Assembly (NCBI RefSeq): GCF_028683135.1
Contig: NZ_JAJUBB010000004.1
Span: 62,001-126,000 of the forward strand
Length of the DNA stretch: 64,000 nucleotides
Source of the DNA: Enterovibrio qingdaonensis
Lineage (GTDB): Bacteria > Pseudomonadota > Gammaproteobacteria > Enterobacterales > Vibrionaceae
Direction: 5' to 3'
How positions within the stretch are numbered: the first letter of the stretch is position 1; each line of letters starts with the position of its first letter. Of this stretch, positions 42,408 to 51,096 are shown one piece after another. The notes under the pieces are model-generated. The model made no database searches. It saw nothing but the letters and a program-made list of their open reading frames with translations, and had not been told where the DNA came from. The position numbers were made by a program, and so were the translations under genes.

Positions 42408-43883
42408 ATGTCACTATTTATCCGAATATGGTTGAGTTTCCTGATCACGTTAGGAGCCATTTTATTGCTCTTATATACCGCTATTCAGTGGAGTTTTGAC
42501 AACGGCCTAATTCGGTATATCAACCAACGCGAAGCGGCGACCTATCAAACGCTGTCGCACAATATCGCCACGTTTTATGTACTGAGTGAAGAGCCTTCTT
42601 TGCTCGAGCAGAACCCTTTTTATTGGCGACAACTCTTGGCCCTCTCTGAAGAGAGAGAAGCTTTAACGGAGGCACGCTTAAACGATTGGAACATTGAGGC
42701 ACTCTTTGAGCCTGACAGACCCCCCCGAAAAAAACACCATGATAAGGCCTCCCGAGGAACCCAATCGGAGCGAGAACGTAAACCTCCGAGAAAACCACCG
42801 CCAAATGACCATCTTCCCGTCAGTCTTTTGTCGAACGACATGCACGCTATTTACGGCCCATATAAGCCAGATTTTAATGTGTTACCCGTCAAGGTTAACG
42901 GAGCAGTTATCGCACATCTCGCATGGCCTGCATCGAGAATTCCTGCGTCATCTTATGATGTCGCTTTTGCCGAAAGCCAAAAGCACGCCTTCTTGATACT
43001 TGCGTTATTGGCCCTTACCCTCGGAGCTGTTCTAGCGTTGTTCTTTTCTAGACGATTTACCCGTCCCCTAATTCAAGTCGCCAACACAACGCAGAAATTG
43101 ACGCTTGGAGATTATCAGGCAAGAACCGCACTATCTGGGCATGATGAAATTGCTACCCTTGGCAAAAACATCAATCGACTCGCCGTAACGCTAGAACAAG
43201 CTGAAACCGCAAGGCGGGATTGGCTTGCCAGTACAGCTCACGAATTAAGGACGCCTCTTTCCATCATTAAGGGGGAGTTTGAAGCAATCCTTGATGGAAT
43301 ACGGCCTGCCAATGAATCAACGCTTGCGTCCATCGAAGAGGAAATCGCGCACCTTCAGAAATTAATCGAGGATTTGTACGAACTGACTAATGCGGATATT
43401 GGTGCGATTCGTTATCAACTCGCGCCGCTTAACCTTTCCACCGCCGTCGCTCAAGTTTGTCAAAAGCATTCTTCTCTTCTCTTGAATAAAGGCATAACCC
43501 TCACTGAAAACATCGCGGACCGCAGCATCATAGTGAATGCTGATGAAACACGCATTCAGCAACTGTTGGAAAATCTATTAAGCAATTGTGAGAAGTACAC
43601 AGATCAACCTGGCAGCATCCGGGTATCGCTGGCGACATGTGAAAACCACGCGCTATTGCACGTTGAAGACAGTGCGCCTGGAGTGCCAGATGAGGCACTA
43701 CATCGACTGTTTGAGAAGCTGTTCCGCGTTGAGTCATCAAGGAATCGTCAACACGGCGGATCTGGCCTAGGGCTAGCCGTTGTCAAAAAGATAGTAGAAG
43801 GCCATGGCGGAACCATTGTGGCTAAACATTCTCAGTTAGGCGGGCTGAAGCTTGCTATCGAACTGCCCTTACTAAAACAATAA
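42408..43883 (+). CDS. baeS: BaeS-like sensor histidine kinase
   Basis: The start at 42408 has GGAG seven bases upstream; the frame extends further 5' without a binding site. The protein has 491 residues: TM1 (~10-29), a periplasmic sensor (30-192), TM2 (~193-212), HAMP (~213-265), and a dimerisation domain with phospho-His H278 in STAHELRTPLS. An ATPase domain with the N-box LLENLLSNCEKY and a GSGLGLAVVKKI glycine box follows. The kinase half matches BaeS. The sensor region carries an unusual proline-rich basic stretch (residues 103-136, RPPRKKHHDK...RKPPRKPPPND) that may bind anions or metal. The response regulator follows 12 bases later. Confidence 0.87.
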   Translation: MSLFIRIWLSFLITLGAILLLLYTAIQWSFDNGLIRYINQREAATYQTLSHNIATFYVLSEEPSLLEQNPFYWRQLLALSEEREALTEARLNDWNIEALFEPDRPPRKKHHDKASRGTQSERERKPPRKPPPNDHLPVSLLSNDMHAIYGPYKPDFNVLPVKVNGAVIAHLAWPASRIPASSYDVAFAESQKHAFLILALLALTLGAVLALFFSRRFTRPLIQVANTTQKLTLGDYQARTALSGHDEIATLGKNINRLAVTLEQAETARRDWLASTAHELRTPLSIIKGEFEAILDGIRPANESTLASIEEEIAHLQKLIEDLYELTNADIGAIRYQLAPLNLSTAVAQVCQKHSSLLLNKGITLTENIADRSIIVNADETRIQQLLENLLSNCEKYTDQPGSIRVSLATCENHALLHVEDSAPGVPDEALHRLFEKLFRVESSRNRQHGGSGLGLAVVKKIVEGHGGTIVAKHSQLGGLKLAIELPLLKQ

Positions 43884-43895
43884 TGTGGAGGACGA

Positions 43896-44576
43896 ATGCC
43901 GCACATACTGGTTGTTGAAGATGAACCCAAAATCTCCCAACTGCTCACCGATTATTTGAAGCAATCGAATCATACCGTCAACCAACTCTTCGATGGCGAA
44001 CACGTCACCGATTGGGTGCAACAACACACACCTGACTTGATACTGCTCGACGTCATGCTACCCGTTAAAGACGGGTTAACGATATGCCGTGAAATTCGGC
44101 AAAACAGCAGTGTTCCTATCATTATGATCACCGCAAAAGTCGAAGAAATAGACAGGTTACTCGGCCTTGAGCTAGGTGCAGACGACTATATCTGTAAACC
44201 ATTTTCGCCGCGAGAAGTCGTAGCACGCGTAAAAACAGTGCTTCGGCGTGTCTCCCCTCCTGAAGATGAACGGCATGAAAGCACCGATAAAACAGTGCTA
44301 AAGCTGGATGAAAGCCGATACATAGCGACATTCCACAATGCGAACATTGAGTTAACCGCCATTGAATTTAACCTTTTGAATCTATTAGCGAGTGATCCCG
44401 GACGCGTTTTTTCAAGACAACAACTTATCGACAATATCTATCAGGACCACCGCGTTGTTAGTGAACGCACGGTCGATAGCCACATTAAAAAGCTGAGAAA
44501 GAAACTATGTGCCGCTAATGCCGACGAAGACGTTGTTCATTCTGTTTACAGCGTGGGATATAAATTAGTTTTGTAA
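43896..44576 (+). CDS. baeR: BaeR-like OmpR-family response regulator
   Basis: The protein has 226 residues. The receiver has the acid pair in VVEDEP, phospho-acceptor D52 in LILLDVMLP, and K103-P104 in YICKPFSP. A winged-helix DNA-binding domain (IELTAIEFNLLNLL, ERTVDSHIKKLRKKL) occupies the C-terminus. It pairs with the adjacent kinase. In E. coli BaeSR answers envelope stress and metals by inducing efflux; here the divergent peroxidase and the downstream DUF302 gene are the nearest possible targets. Confidence 0.9.
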   Translation: MPHILVVEDEPKISQLLTDYLKQSNHTVNQLFDGEHVTDWVQQHTPDLILLDVMLPVKDGLTICREIRQNSSVPIIMITAKVEEIDRLLGLELGADDYICKPFSPREVVARVKTVLRRVSPPEDERHESTDKTVLKLDESRYIATFHNANIELTAIEFNLLNLLASDPGRVFSRQQLIDNIYQDHRVVSERTVDSHIKKLRKKLCAANADEDVVHSVYSVGYKLVL

Positions 44577-44757
44577 GAAAGTTGTACAAACTCTGTCTTC
44601 TCTATCGGCGATACACGTGACAACTATCGGTTTTTGCCAGTCTATATGTGTTGGCATGCAGTTCAACCGCAGTGATAACCCAGTGTCACGTTGTCGCAAG
44701 TGCGTTGAGCCTTAACTTTTGGTTTCACGCAAAACAAATTACAACGAGGAATCGACA

Positions 44758-45222
44758 ATGAGTGTCAACTTTCGGCTAGTCACATTCGCAGCAGCACTTT
44801 TCTCTCTATCTGCATTTGCGCATGAAGGCATGATACAGGTGCAAAGCCAGTACAGTGTCCCAATCACAGCAGATCGTTTAATCGCAGCAGCGAAAGCACG
44901 CGGCTTAACCGTGATGGCAAGAGTCAATCATGGAGAAGGTGCAAAGAAGGCAGGACTTGAGCTTCGACCAACGGAATTGGTGATTTTTGGTAACCCAAAA
45001 GTCGGAACACCTATGATGGTTTGCAACCAAACAGCAGGGATAGATTTGCCGCAAAAGGCCCTGATCTGGGAAGACAAAGACGGAGCAGTATGGCTGGGTT
45101 ATAACAACCCTAATTACCTTGTTGAAAGGCACCACTTAGAAGACTGCGGCCTTTCTGTAAACAAAGTCGAGAAAGCACTGGTCTCACTGGCAAAGCTCGC
45201 TACCCAAGCATCACCGAAATAG
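44758..45222 (+). CDS. Secreted DUF302 family protein
   Basis: The start at 44758 follows GAGGAATCGACA. The protein has 154 residues with a signal peptide (ends SAFA). DUF302 features include the segment TADRLIAAAKARGLTVMARV (from about residue 27), then ELVIFGNPKVGTPMM (~70-84) and DLPQKALIWEDKDG (~92-105). The fold is a small alpha/beta domain of unknown function, often found in periplasmic proteins. It lies 181 bases after the response regulator and ends at a strong terminator. Confidence 0.82.
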   Translation: MSVNFRLVTFAAALFSLSAFAHEGMIQVQSQYSVPITADRLIAAAKARGLTVMARVNHGEGAKKAGLELRPTELVIFGNPKVGTPMMVCNQTAGIDLPQKALIWEDKDGAVWLGYNNPNYLVERHHLEDCGLSVNKVEKALVSLAKLATQASPK

Positions 45223-45269
45223 CACTTCACTCCCTATTAAGTCCTTAACTAGAAAATTACCCCATAAAT

Positions 45270-45303
45270 AAAAAGCCCCGAAGCTTTCACTTCGGGGCTT
45301 TTT
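45270..45303. terminator. Bidirectional terminator between DUF302 and fusA genes
   Basis: AAAAAGCCCCGAAG (45270-45283) pairs perfectly with CTTCGGGGCTTTTT (45290-45303) around CTTTCA. It can serve both converging genes. Confidence 0.92.
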
Positions 45304-45326
45304 GAACTTCAGAGTTCCGTTAAGAA

Positions 45327-47414
45327 TTACTTCTTAGCGTTTTTCTCTTTTTGTTCAGCGATTACTTTTTCAGCAACGTTCGCTGGACATGGTGCGTAGT
45401 GTGAGAACTCCATAGAGAACTGACCACGACCAGAAGTCATAGTACGTAGGGTACCGATGTAACCGAACATTTCTGACAGAGGTACGTCACCCTTGATGCG
45501 AACGCCAGTAGCGCCTGCTTGTTGGTCTTTGATCATACCACGACGACGGTTAAGGTCACCGATTACGTCACCAACGTGATCTTCTGGAGTGAAGACGTCA
45601 ACGTTCATGATTGGCTCAAGCAGCTGTGCGCCAGCTTTAGGCATAGACTGACGGAATGCGCCACGTGCAGCGATTTCAAATGCTACTGCAGATGAGTCAA
45701 CTGCGTGGAAGCCACCGTCGAACAGCTCAACTTCAACGTCAAGAACAGGGAAGCCAGCTAGAACACCAGTACCCATCATGCCCGCGAAGCCTTTCTCGAT
45801 TGCTGGCCAGAATTCCTTAGGAACGTTACCACCAACAACCACTGACTTGAAGGTGAAGCCTGAGTTAGGCTCGCCTGGCTTCATGCGGTAGTCAATCTTA
45901 CCGAACTGACCAGAACCACCAGATTGCTTCTTGTGCGTGTAGCTATCTTCAACTGCTTGAGTGATAGTTTCACGGTATGCAACTTGTGGTTTACCAACGA
46001 TCAGGTCAACACCGTAAGTACGCTTAAGGATGTCAACTTTGATGTCTAGGTGAAGCTCACCCATACCTTTCAGGATGGTTTCGCCAGTTTCTTCGTCAGT
46101 TTCAACTTGGAAAGTTGGATCTTCTGCAACCATTTTACCGATCGCGATACCCATTTTCTCAGAACCGCCTTTGTCCTTAGGAGCAACAGCGATAGAGATT
46201 ACTGGGTTAGGGAAGATCATTGGCTCAAGCGTACATTCGTGCTTAACATCACACAGAGTGTGACCAGTTTGAACGTTCTTCATACCTACAACAGCGATGA
46301 TGTCACCAGCTTGTGCAGTAGTCAGTTCGTTACGCTCGTTCGCTTGCATCTCAACCATACGGCCGATACGCTCAGTCTTACCAGTTGCGCTGTTCAGGAT
46401 GGTGTCACCCTTCTTCATTACACCTGAGTAGATGCGGATGAAGGTCAGAGCACCGAAACGGTCGTCCATGATTTTGAACGCCAGCGCGCGTAGTGGCTCG
46501 TCTGCAGATACAGTTGCTACTTCGCCAGTCGCTTCACCCGTTTCTGGGTTAGTCAGCGGCTGTGGGTCAACTTCTGTTGGAGACGGCAGGTAATCAACAA
46601 CTGCGTCTAGTACAAGCTGCATACCTTTGTTCTTGAATGCAGAACCACAGAACGTTGGGAAGAAAGTACAAGTACGAGTACCAGCACGGATACAACGCTT
46701 GATTTCTTCGATAGATGGCTCTTCGCCATCCATGTATGCCATCATCAGATCATCGTCTTGCTCAACAGCAGTTTCGATCATCATTTCACGGTATTCTTCT
46801 ACTTGATCAACCATGTCCTCTGGAACATCTTTGATTTCGTAGTTTTCTGGCAGGCCAGTGTCATCCCAAACGTATGCTTTACGCTCAAGAACGTCTACAA
46901 CACCAACGAAGTCATCTTCACGGCCGATTGGCAGCGTCATAACAACAGGATTCGCACCCAGTACTTTCTTAACTTGTTCAACAACGTTGAAGAAGTCAGC
47001 ACCCATACGGTCCAGCTTGTTTACAAAGATAACACGCGCAACTTCTGAGTCGTTCGCATAACGCCAGTTAGTCTCAGACTGAGGCTCAACACCACCAGAA
47101 CCACAGAAAACACCGATACCACCATCAAGTACTTTCAGTGAACGGTATACTTCAACGGTGAAGTCAACGTGTCCCGGAGTATCGATAACGTTAAAACGGT
47201 AGCCTTTCCAGAAACAGCTTACTGCTGCTGACTGGATGGTAATACCACGCTCAGCTTCCTGTTCCATGAAGTCGGTAGTAGATTCGCCATCGTGAACCTC
47301 ACCCGTCTTGTGGATTTGACCGGTCAGCTTCAGGATACGCTCGGTAGTAGTGGTTTTACCCGCATCAACGTGCGCGAAAATACCAATGTTTCTGTATTTA
47401 CTTAGATCTGTCAT
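45327..47414 (-). CDS. fusA: Elongation factor G, stand-alone copy
   Basis: The protein has 695 residues and the full five-domain layout. The GTPase motifs are intact: AHVDAGKTT (14-22), the switch I region [14 protein letters not shown], and [12 protein letters not shown] drives tRNA-mRNA translocation and, with RRF, ribosome recycling. No str-operon neighbours (rpsL, rpsG, tufA) are present, so this is the second, separate EF-G gene that vibrios carry besides the str-operon copy. Its domain IV region ([15 protein letters not shown]) is normal, so it is expected to be active. Confidence 0.93.
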   Translation of the reverse strand: MTDLSKYRNIGIFAHVDAGKTTTTERILKLTGQIHKTGEVHDGESTTDFMEQEAERGITIQSAAVSCFWKGYRFNVIDTPGHVDFTVEVYRSLKVLDGGIGVFCGSGGVEPQSETNWRYANDSEVARVIFVNKLDRMGADFFNVVEQVKKVLGANPVVMTLPIGREDDFVGVVDVLERKAYVWDDTGLPENYEIKDVPEDMVDQVEEYREMMIETAVEQDDDLMMAYMDGEEPSIEEIKRCIRAGTRTCTFFPTFCGSAFKNKGMQLVLDAVVDYLPSPTEVDPQPLTNPETGEATGEVATVSADEPLRALAFKIMDDRFGALTFIRIYSGVMKKGDTILNSATGKTERIGRMVEMQANERNELTTAQAGDIIAVVGMKNVQTGHTLCDVKHECTLEPMIFPNPVISIAVAPKDKGGSEKMGIAIGKMVAEDPTFQVETDEETGETILKGMGELHLDIKVDILKRTYGVDLIVGKPQVAYRETITQAVEDSYTHKKQSGGSGQFGKIDYRMKPGEPNSGFTFKSVVVGGNVPKEFWPAIEKGFAGMMGTGVLAGFPVLDVEVELFDGGFHAVDSSAVAFEIAARGAFRQSMPKAGAQLLEPIMNVDVFTPEDHVGDVIGDLNRRRGMIKDQQAGATGVRIKGDVPLSEMFGYIGTLRTMTSGRGQFSMEFSHYAPCPANVAEKVIAEQKEKNAKK

Positions 47415-47457
47415 TGTTCGTCTCTATAAACAATTACTGGCTTATATCAGGGCGGGG

Positions 47458-47486
47458 AGTATAGCAGGCGTTGTCGCGTAAAGAAA
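47458..47486 (-). promoter_or_regulatory. Likely fusA promoter
   Basis: On the minus strand TATACT (47463-47458) is a near-perfect -10 box and is followed by CCCCGCCC, a GC-rich discriminator of the kind found at stringently controlled translation genes. A -35 box 17 bases upstream (TTTCTT) is weak. Confidence 0.45.
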
Positions 47487-47866
47487 CATGTAGAACACAG
47501 GGAGATAAGATAAGTTTACTCCAATGTTTTTTTTGACACATTTCTGCACAAATTGACGCCATTCTCCTCGCTCGTACGTTCGTTTTTCGCCATCCGGCAT
47601 GCCAAAGTGTGTCGAAAGCAGACACGAAATAGAGCTTCATGCAGCTTTGGATCTAAAGGGTAGACCGGATTGCGACGTAAAGGTTGGCTTTATTTTGGGA
47701 GATTGAGTGTTGCTTTTTCAACCAACCACTTAGCGGCGAGCCAACTATAGTGATTTTTGCTCACAATTCCTAGAACAATGCCTCAGCTACAACACAATGT
47801 TCCTATATAGTCGGCAGATTTTTTGAATATTGCGTTTTACTCGCAATTTTTTGGAGCTGCTCATTC
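47487..47866. other. Intergenic region between fusA and the acyltransferase gene
   Basis: No gene with a usable start was seen. Just before the acyltransferase start lies a small hairpin, ATTGCG (47829-47834) and CGCAAT (47842-47847), followed by a T run and then the ribosome binding site TTGGAG. It resembles a short attenuator. Confidence 0.35.
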
Positions 47867-48895
47867 ATGCCTTCTGCGCGTATTCCGTCTTTGGAACTGG
47901 GGCGTTTAATCGCTATCGTTGCTGTGATCATTATTCATTCAGGGCCATTGCGAGGCGACGCTTACAGCACCAACGTAAACCTGCTGTCTGATGTCATTAA
48001 TCAAATATGTCGCTTTGCCGTCCCTTTTTTCTTTTTGCTGACTGGCTACTTTGCACAACCTAAATTGGTAGCCTCACCCATCGACACATTCAAAGGCTAC
48101 GCAAAGCCGTTATTAACCATTTGGTTGGCGTGGAGTGTCATCTACTTGCTAATGCCATTCCGGTTTGATGTGGCACTTTCACAAGGCTTTATGGCTGAGC
48201 GCACGGGCTACTGGAACTATTTACTGCAAACGCCGCTAAACACGCTTTTTGAGGGTGGGTTGGTGCATCTTTGGTACATCCCAGGATTGCTTTCTGCTAT
48301 CGCCATCATTGCGCTCTTAATCAAACAGAAACAAGAAAGCCTCATCGTGCCGTTGGCGCTGGGCCTTTATGTTTGGGGGCTAGGTGCAGGCAGCTATCAG
48401 CCTATCATGGAAGGTACTACGCCAATCTTTTCGCGAAACGGCCCATTCTTTAGCTTGCTGATGGTCGTTGCTGGCTTTGAGTTACGACGTCGTGACATTC
48501 GAATTAGCTCACGCACCGCCTTAATGATGCTATTCGGCGGTTTGGCATTGTATCTCTCAGAAGGTTTGTTTCTTCGAAAATATGAGACGTGGATGGCGAC
48601 ACATGACTTTCTTATTGGCACACCCATTCTCGCTATTGGCCTGTTCAGTCTCTTGCTGAATCACCCAAATTGGGGCAACTCGCCTTCAACGTTCGCACTG
48701 AGTAAACGTGTCTTGGGCGTCTACGTTTGTCATTTCATTCCATTGGTTGTGCTGTTCAATGTGTTTGGTACGTATGCTATTGAAGGGCCATTGAAAGATG
48801 TGCTTATCGCACCGCTAACTATTGTGCTCTCATTTGGTCTGGTTTTCTTACTGGAAAAAGCACCTTTCACGCGCTTTTTGGTTCAAATGAAATAG
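47867..48895 (+). CDS. Acyltransferase family 3 membrane protein
   Basis: The protein has 342 residues and about ten hydrophobic helices. The N-terminus contains the family feature LELGRLIAIVAVIIIHSG, where the His is the probable catalytic residue of acyltransferase-3 proteins (residue 25), and FRFAVPFFF-like RFAVPFFFLLTGYF. Such enzymes O-acetylate or O-acylate surface sugars at the inner membrane. It is monocistronic, with a TTGGAG binding site and a terminator. No polysaccharide cluster is adjacent; the ManNAc-type operon is 9 kb away. Confidence 0.85.
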   Translation: MPSARIPSLELGRLIAIVAVIIIHSGPLRGDAYSTNVNLLSDVINQICRFAVPFFFLLTGYFAQPKLVASPIDTFKGYAKPLLTIWLAWSVIYLLMPFRFDVALSQGFMAERTGYWNYLLQTPLNTLFEGGLVHLWYIPGLLSAIAIIALLIKQKQESLIVPLALGLYVWGLGAGSYQPIMEGTTPIFSRNGPFFSLLMVVAGFELRRRDIRISSRTALMMLFGGLALYLSEGLFLRKYETWMATHDFLIGTPILAIGLFSLLLNHPNWGNSPSTFALSKRVLGVYVCHFIPLVVLFNVFGTYAIEGPLKDVLIAPLTIVLSFGLVFLLEKAPFTRFLVQMK

Positions 48896-48914
48896 CATGC
48901 TGCACAGAATGAAG

Positions 48915-48940
48915 AAAGCCCGGCTGTCGCCGGGCTTCTT
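48915..48940. terminator. Bidirectional terminator
   Basis: AAGCCCGGC (48916-48924) pairs with GCCGGGCTT (48929-48937) around TGTC, flanked by A-rich and T-rich sequence. It separates two converging genes. Confidence 0.82.
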
Positions 48941-48941
48941 G

Positions 48942-49217
48942 TTAGTGGTGATCGTCTAATACGGTATTTCTGACTAACGCATCTAGCTTCTTTAAAAAAC
49001 TGTCACGCAAATGAGTTTGGTCGTAATTAAGGTCATACGTATTGTGAAAGCCGATATGAAGCTGTACCCCATTACCCTTTAAATACACGTTATAACCGTC
49101 GTAATCCGTCGATGCTTCGACACCTTGATACATTTTCCCAAACTCTGTCTTTGCGCCCTTATCCATCACCACTTCAAAGGCTGCCAATAACTTCGCCGTA
49201 TTGAGCTCGTTTTTCAT
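48942..49217 (-). CDS. DUF3081 family protein
   Basis: The 91-residue soluble protein shows family features: LLAAFEVVMDKG, a YQGVEASTDYDGYNVYLK strand pair (~residues 29-47), then LHIGFHNTYDLNYD. DUF3081 proteins are restricted to gammaproteobacteria such as vibrios and shewanellas, and their function is unknown. The gene is alone between the terminator and a 174-bp gap. Confidence 0.78.
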   Translation of the reverse strand: MKNELNTAKLLAAFEVVMDKGAKTEFGKMYQGVEASTDYDGYNVYLKGNGVQLHIGFHNTYDLNYDQTHLRDSFLKKLDALVRNTVLDDHH

Positions 49218-49391
49218 TGCTATTCCCTCATGACTGCCATGCTTTGGCAGTAAGCGCAGAGGAAAATCTCTGCATTAAAAGTATGATTTTTAATACAGAA
49301 TCTCGCCAATTACAGAACACCAAAAATTGATCGGTAATGGTACGTCATACGGTTACAGCGACTGACTGAATCGAAGAAGTACTCGTGCAAC

Positions 49392-50177
49392 TTACGGTGC
49401 ATGCAACATGAATCGGCGATCCATTTCCGCTTCCTGACTCTCCATCAGTTTCTGCGCTACTTCCATATGCTCTCGCATGATTTCCCGAGCGTCTTCCGAG
49501 CGCCCTTCTCGCAGTGCGTCAATCAGGTCTTTTTGGTGTTTGAATCCTTGCTCCCACAACTCATGGTTATGAGGCTCATATAAGCGACGATAGACCGTCA
49601 GATCCGTCAACATACGCACCATAAAACGGATAATAAAACCGAGCAGTTCATTTCCTGCAAGCTCTGCGAGAATAATGTGGAACTGGAGAGAGTCGATATG
49701 CTGCATTCGCTCATCTTCCGCATCACGCGCGGGTTGCGAATACTTCTCAATGTTTGCTTCTAACTTGGCAAGGCTTTGCTCCGACACGTTTCCTGCCAAA
49801 GACGCAGCCAGTTCGGGCTCAAGCAGTTTGCGAAGTTGGTAGACATCTTTGATCGAAAGCTTATTAAAGAAGAAATAGTTGCTCAGCAGGCTACTGGCCA
49901 TTGGCTCAGACACCGCATTGATAAACGCACCGCCTTTTGGGCCTGTGCGAGTCACAATTAACCCTTGCGCTTCCAACACTCTCGTCGTTTCGCGAATGGT
50001 ACCTTTTGACATACCGAACAGTGCCATCAGCTCTGGCTCGGGCGGCAATTTGTCACCCGGTTGGAGGCCTTGCTCTACAATCCAGCTTTTTATTGCTTCC
50101 GCCACTTTATAAGGGCGGCGCATTTTTGCAGACGATGACGCGTTACTCGAGCGGGAAGTAGCAGGCGACAAATTCAT
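49392..50177 (-). CDS. GntR/FadR-type transcriptional regulator
   Basis: The protein has 261 residues. A winged helix lies at about residues 20-90 (PEPELMALFGMSKGTIRETT), and a C-terminal all-helical FCD ligand domain follows, with the metal-binding pattern of FadR-type proteins (D162 in IDSLQFHIILAEL and His at FKHQKDLIDAL and REHMEVAQKLM). The gene overlaps the end of the last transporter ATPase gene by 35 bases, unless an in-frame ATG at 50123 is used. It is transcribed with the peptide ABC transporter and probably controls it through the palindromes at 55669-55714. Confidence 0.85.
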   Translation of the reverse strand: MNLSPATSRSSNASSSAKMRRPYKVAEAIKSWIVEQGLQPGDKLPPEPELMALFGMSKGTIRETTRVLEAQGLIVTRTGPKGGAFINAVSEPMASSLLSNYFFFNKLSIKDVYQLRKLLEPELAASLAGNVSEQSLAKLEANIEKYSQPARDAEDERMQHIDSLQFHIILAELAGNELLGFIIRFMVRMLTDLTVYRRLYEPHNHELWEQGFKHQKDLIDALREGRSEDAREIMREHMEVAQKLMESQEAEMDRRFMLHAP

Positions 50178-51096
50178 TCTCCTTTATTTTTGTCAGCGGA
50201 GGTGGCGCAGCGAGACAATCTAGTTGCGCTTTGGGGCACCGCCCCGCAAACGCACACCCTTTAGGTGGGTTAAGCGGGTCTGGCAACTCAGCATGTTGTG
50301 TGGGCACTTGAAGTGGCCTTCCAACAACAGGGGCACTGTTCGCTAATAGCTGAGTGTACGGATGTTTTGGAGAATTGAAAATCCTTTCAGCGGGAGCCAG
50401 TTCAACCAATGTACCAAAGTACATCACTGCGACTCTGTCACTCACCGCTTCCACCACCGCAAGATCATGGCTGATGAACAAATAGGTCAGCGACAACGAC
50501 TGTTTCAGCTCTGCCAGCAAGTTTAAAACCTGCGCTTGAACAGAGACATCCAGTGCTGAAACGGGCTCATCCAACACCAATATTCGAGCGTTCGCCGCGA
50601 GGGCTCTTGCGATACCAATACGTTGTGCCTGCCCCCCTGAAAACTCATGGGGGTAACGGGTAAGAAACTCTTCTCGAAGCCCCACTTGGCCAAAAATTTC
50701 ACGGATGCGTGATTCTCGGTCGTTCTTGTTCATCCCATGCAGATAGAGCAAAGGCACTTCCATTAGCTGACCAATGGTTTTTCTAGGGTTAAGGCTGCTG
50801 ATTGGGTCTTGGAATACATACTGAATCCGTTTGCCATTTTCTTTTGGACTAGCAGGTGATAACGCTTCCCCTTCGACAAGTACTTGTCCTTCGGTTGGTT
50901 CAGTTAACCCCACCAGCATTCTGGCAAGCGTAGATTTTCCGCACCCCGACTCACCAACAATACCCAAGGTTTCGCCTTGCTCCACATCCAAACTGATTGT
51001 TCGTACCGCTTTCACACTTGGATGCGTGGATGCAAACAGGGGCTTTTTGAAATAGAAGGTTTTCTTCAATCCTTGGATTTTCAATGCGGCCGTCAT
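50143..51096 (-). CDS. Peptide-type ABC transporter ATP-binding protein (DppF/OppF-like)
   Basis: The start at 51096 gives an ATGA overlap with the upstream gene and has GGAG upstream. The protein has 317 residues. It has Walker A GESGCGKS (~residues 47-54), the signature FSGGQAQR, Walker B ILVLDEPVSALD, and the C-terminal oligopeptide extension with the Cys motif CAFAGRCPKAQLDC. It energises import together with the fused permease-ATPase. Confidence 0.9.
   Translation of the reverse strand: MTAALKIQGLKKTFYFKKPLFASTHPSVKAVRTISLDVEQGETLGIVGESGCGKSTLARMLVGLTEPTEGQVLVEGEALSPASPKENGKRIQYVFQDPISSLNPRKTIGQLMEVPLLYLHGMNKNDRESRIREIFGQVGLREEFLTRYPHEFSGGQAQRIGIARALAANARILVLDEPVSALDVSVQAQVLNLLAELKQSLSLTYLFISHDLAVVEAVSDRVAVMYFGTLVELAPAERIFNSPKHPYTQLLANSAPVVGRPLQVPTQHAELPDPLNPPKGCAFAGRCPKAQLDCLAAPPPLTKIKENEFVACYFPLE

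Noticed and set aside
47434-47640. 68-residue minus-strand reading frame upstream of fusA
   Set aside because: It lacks a ribosome binding site, covers the fusA promoter and leader, and its composition is not protein-like.
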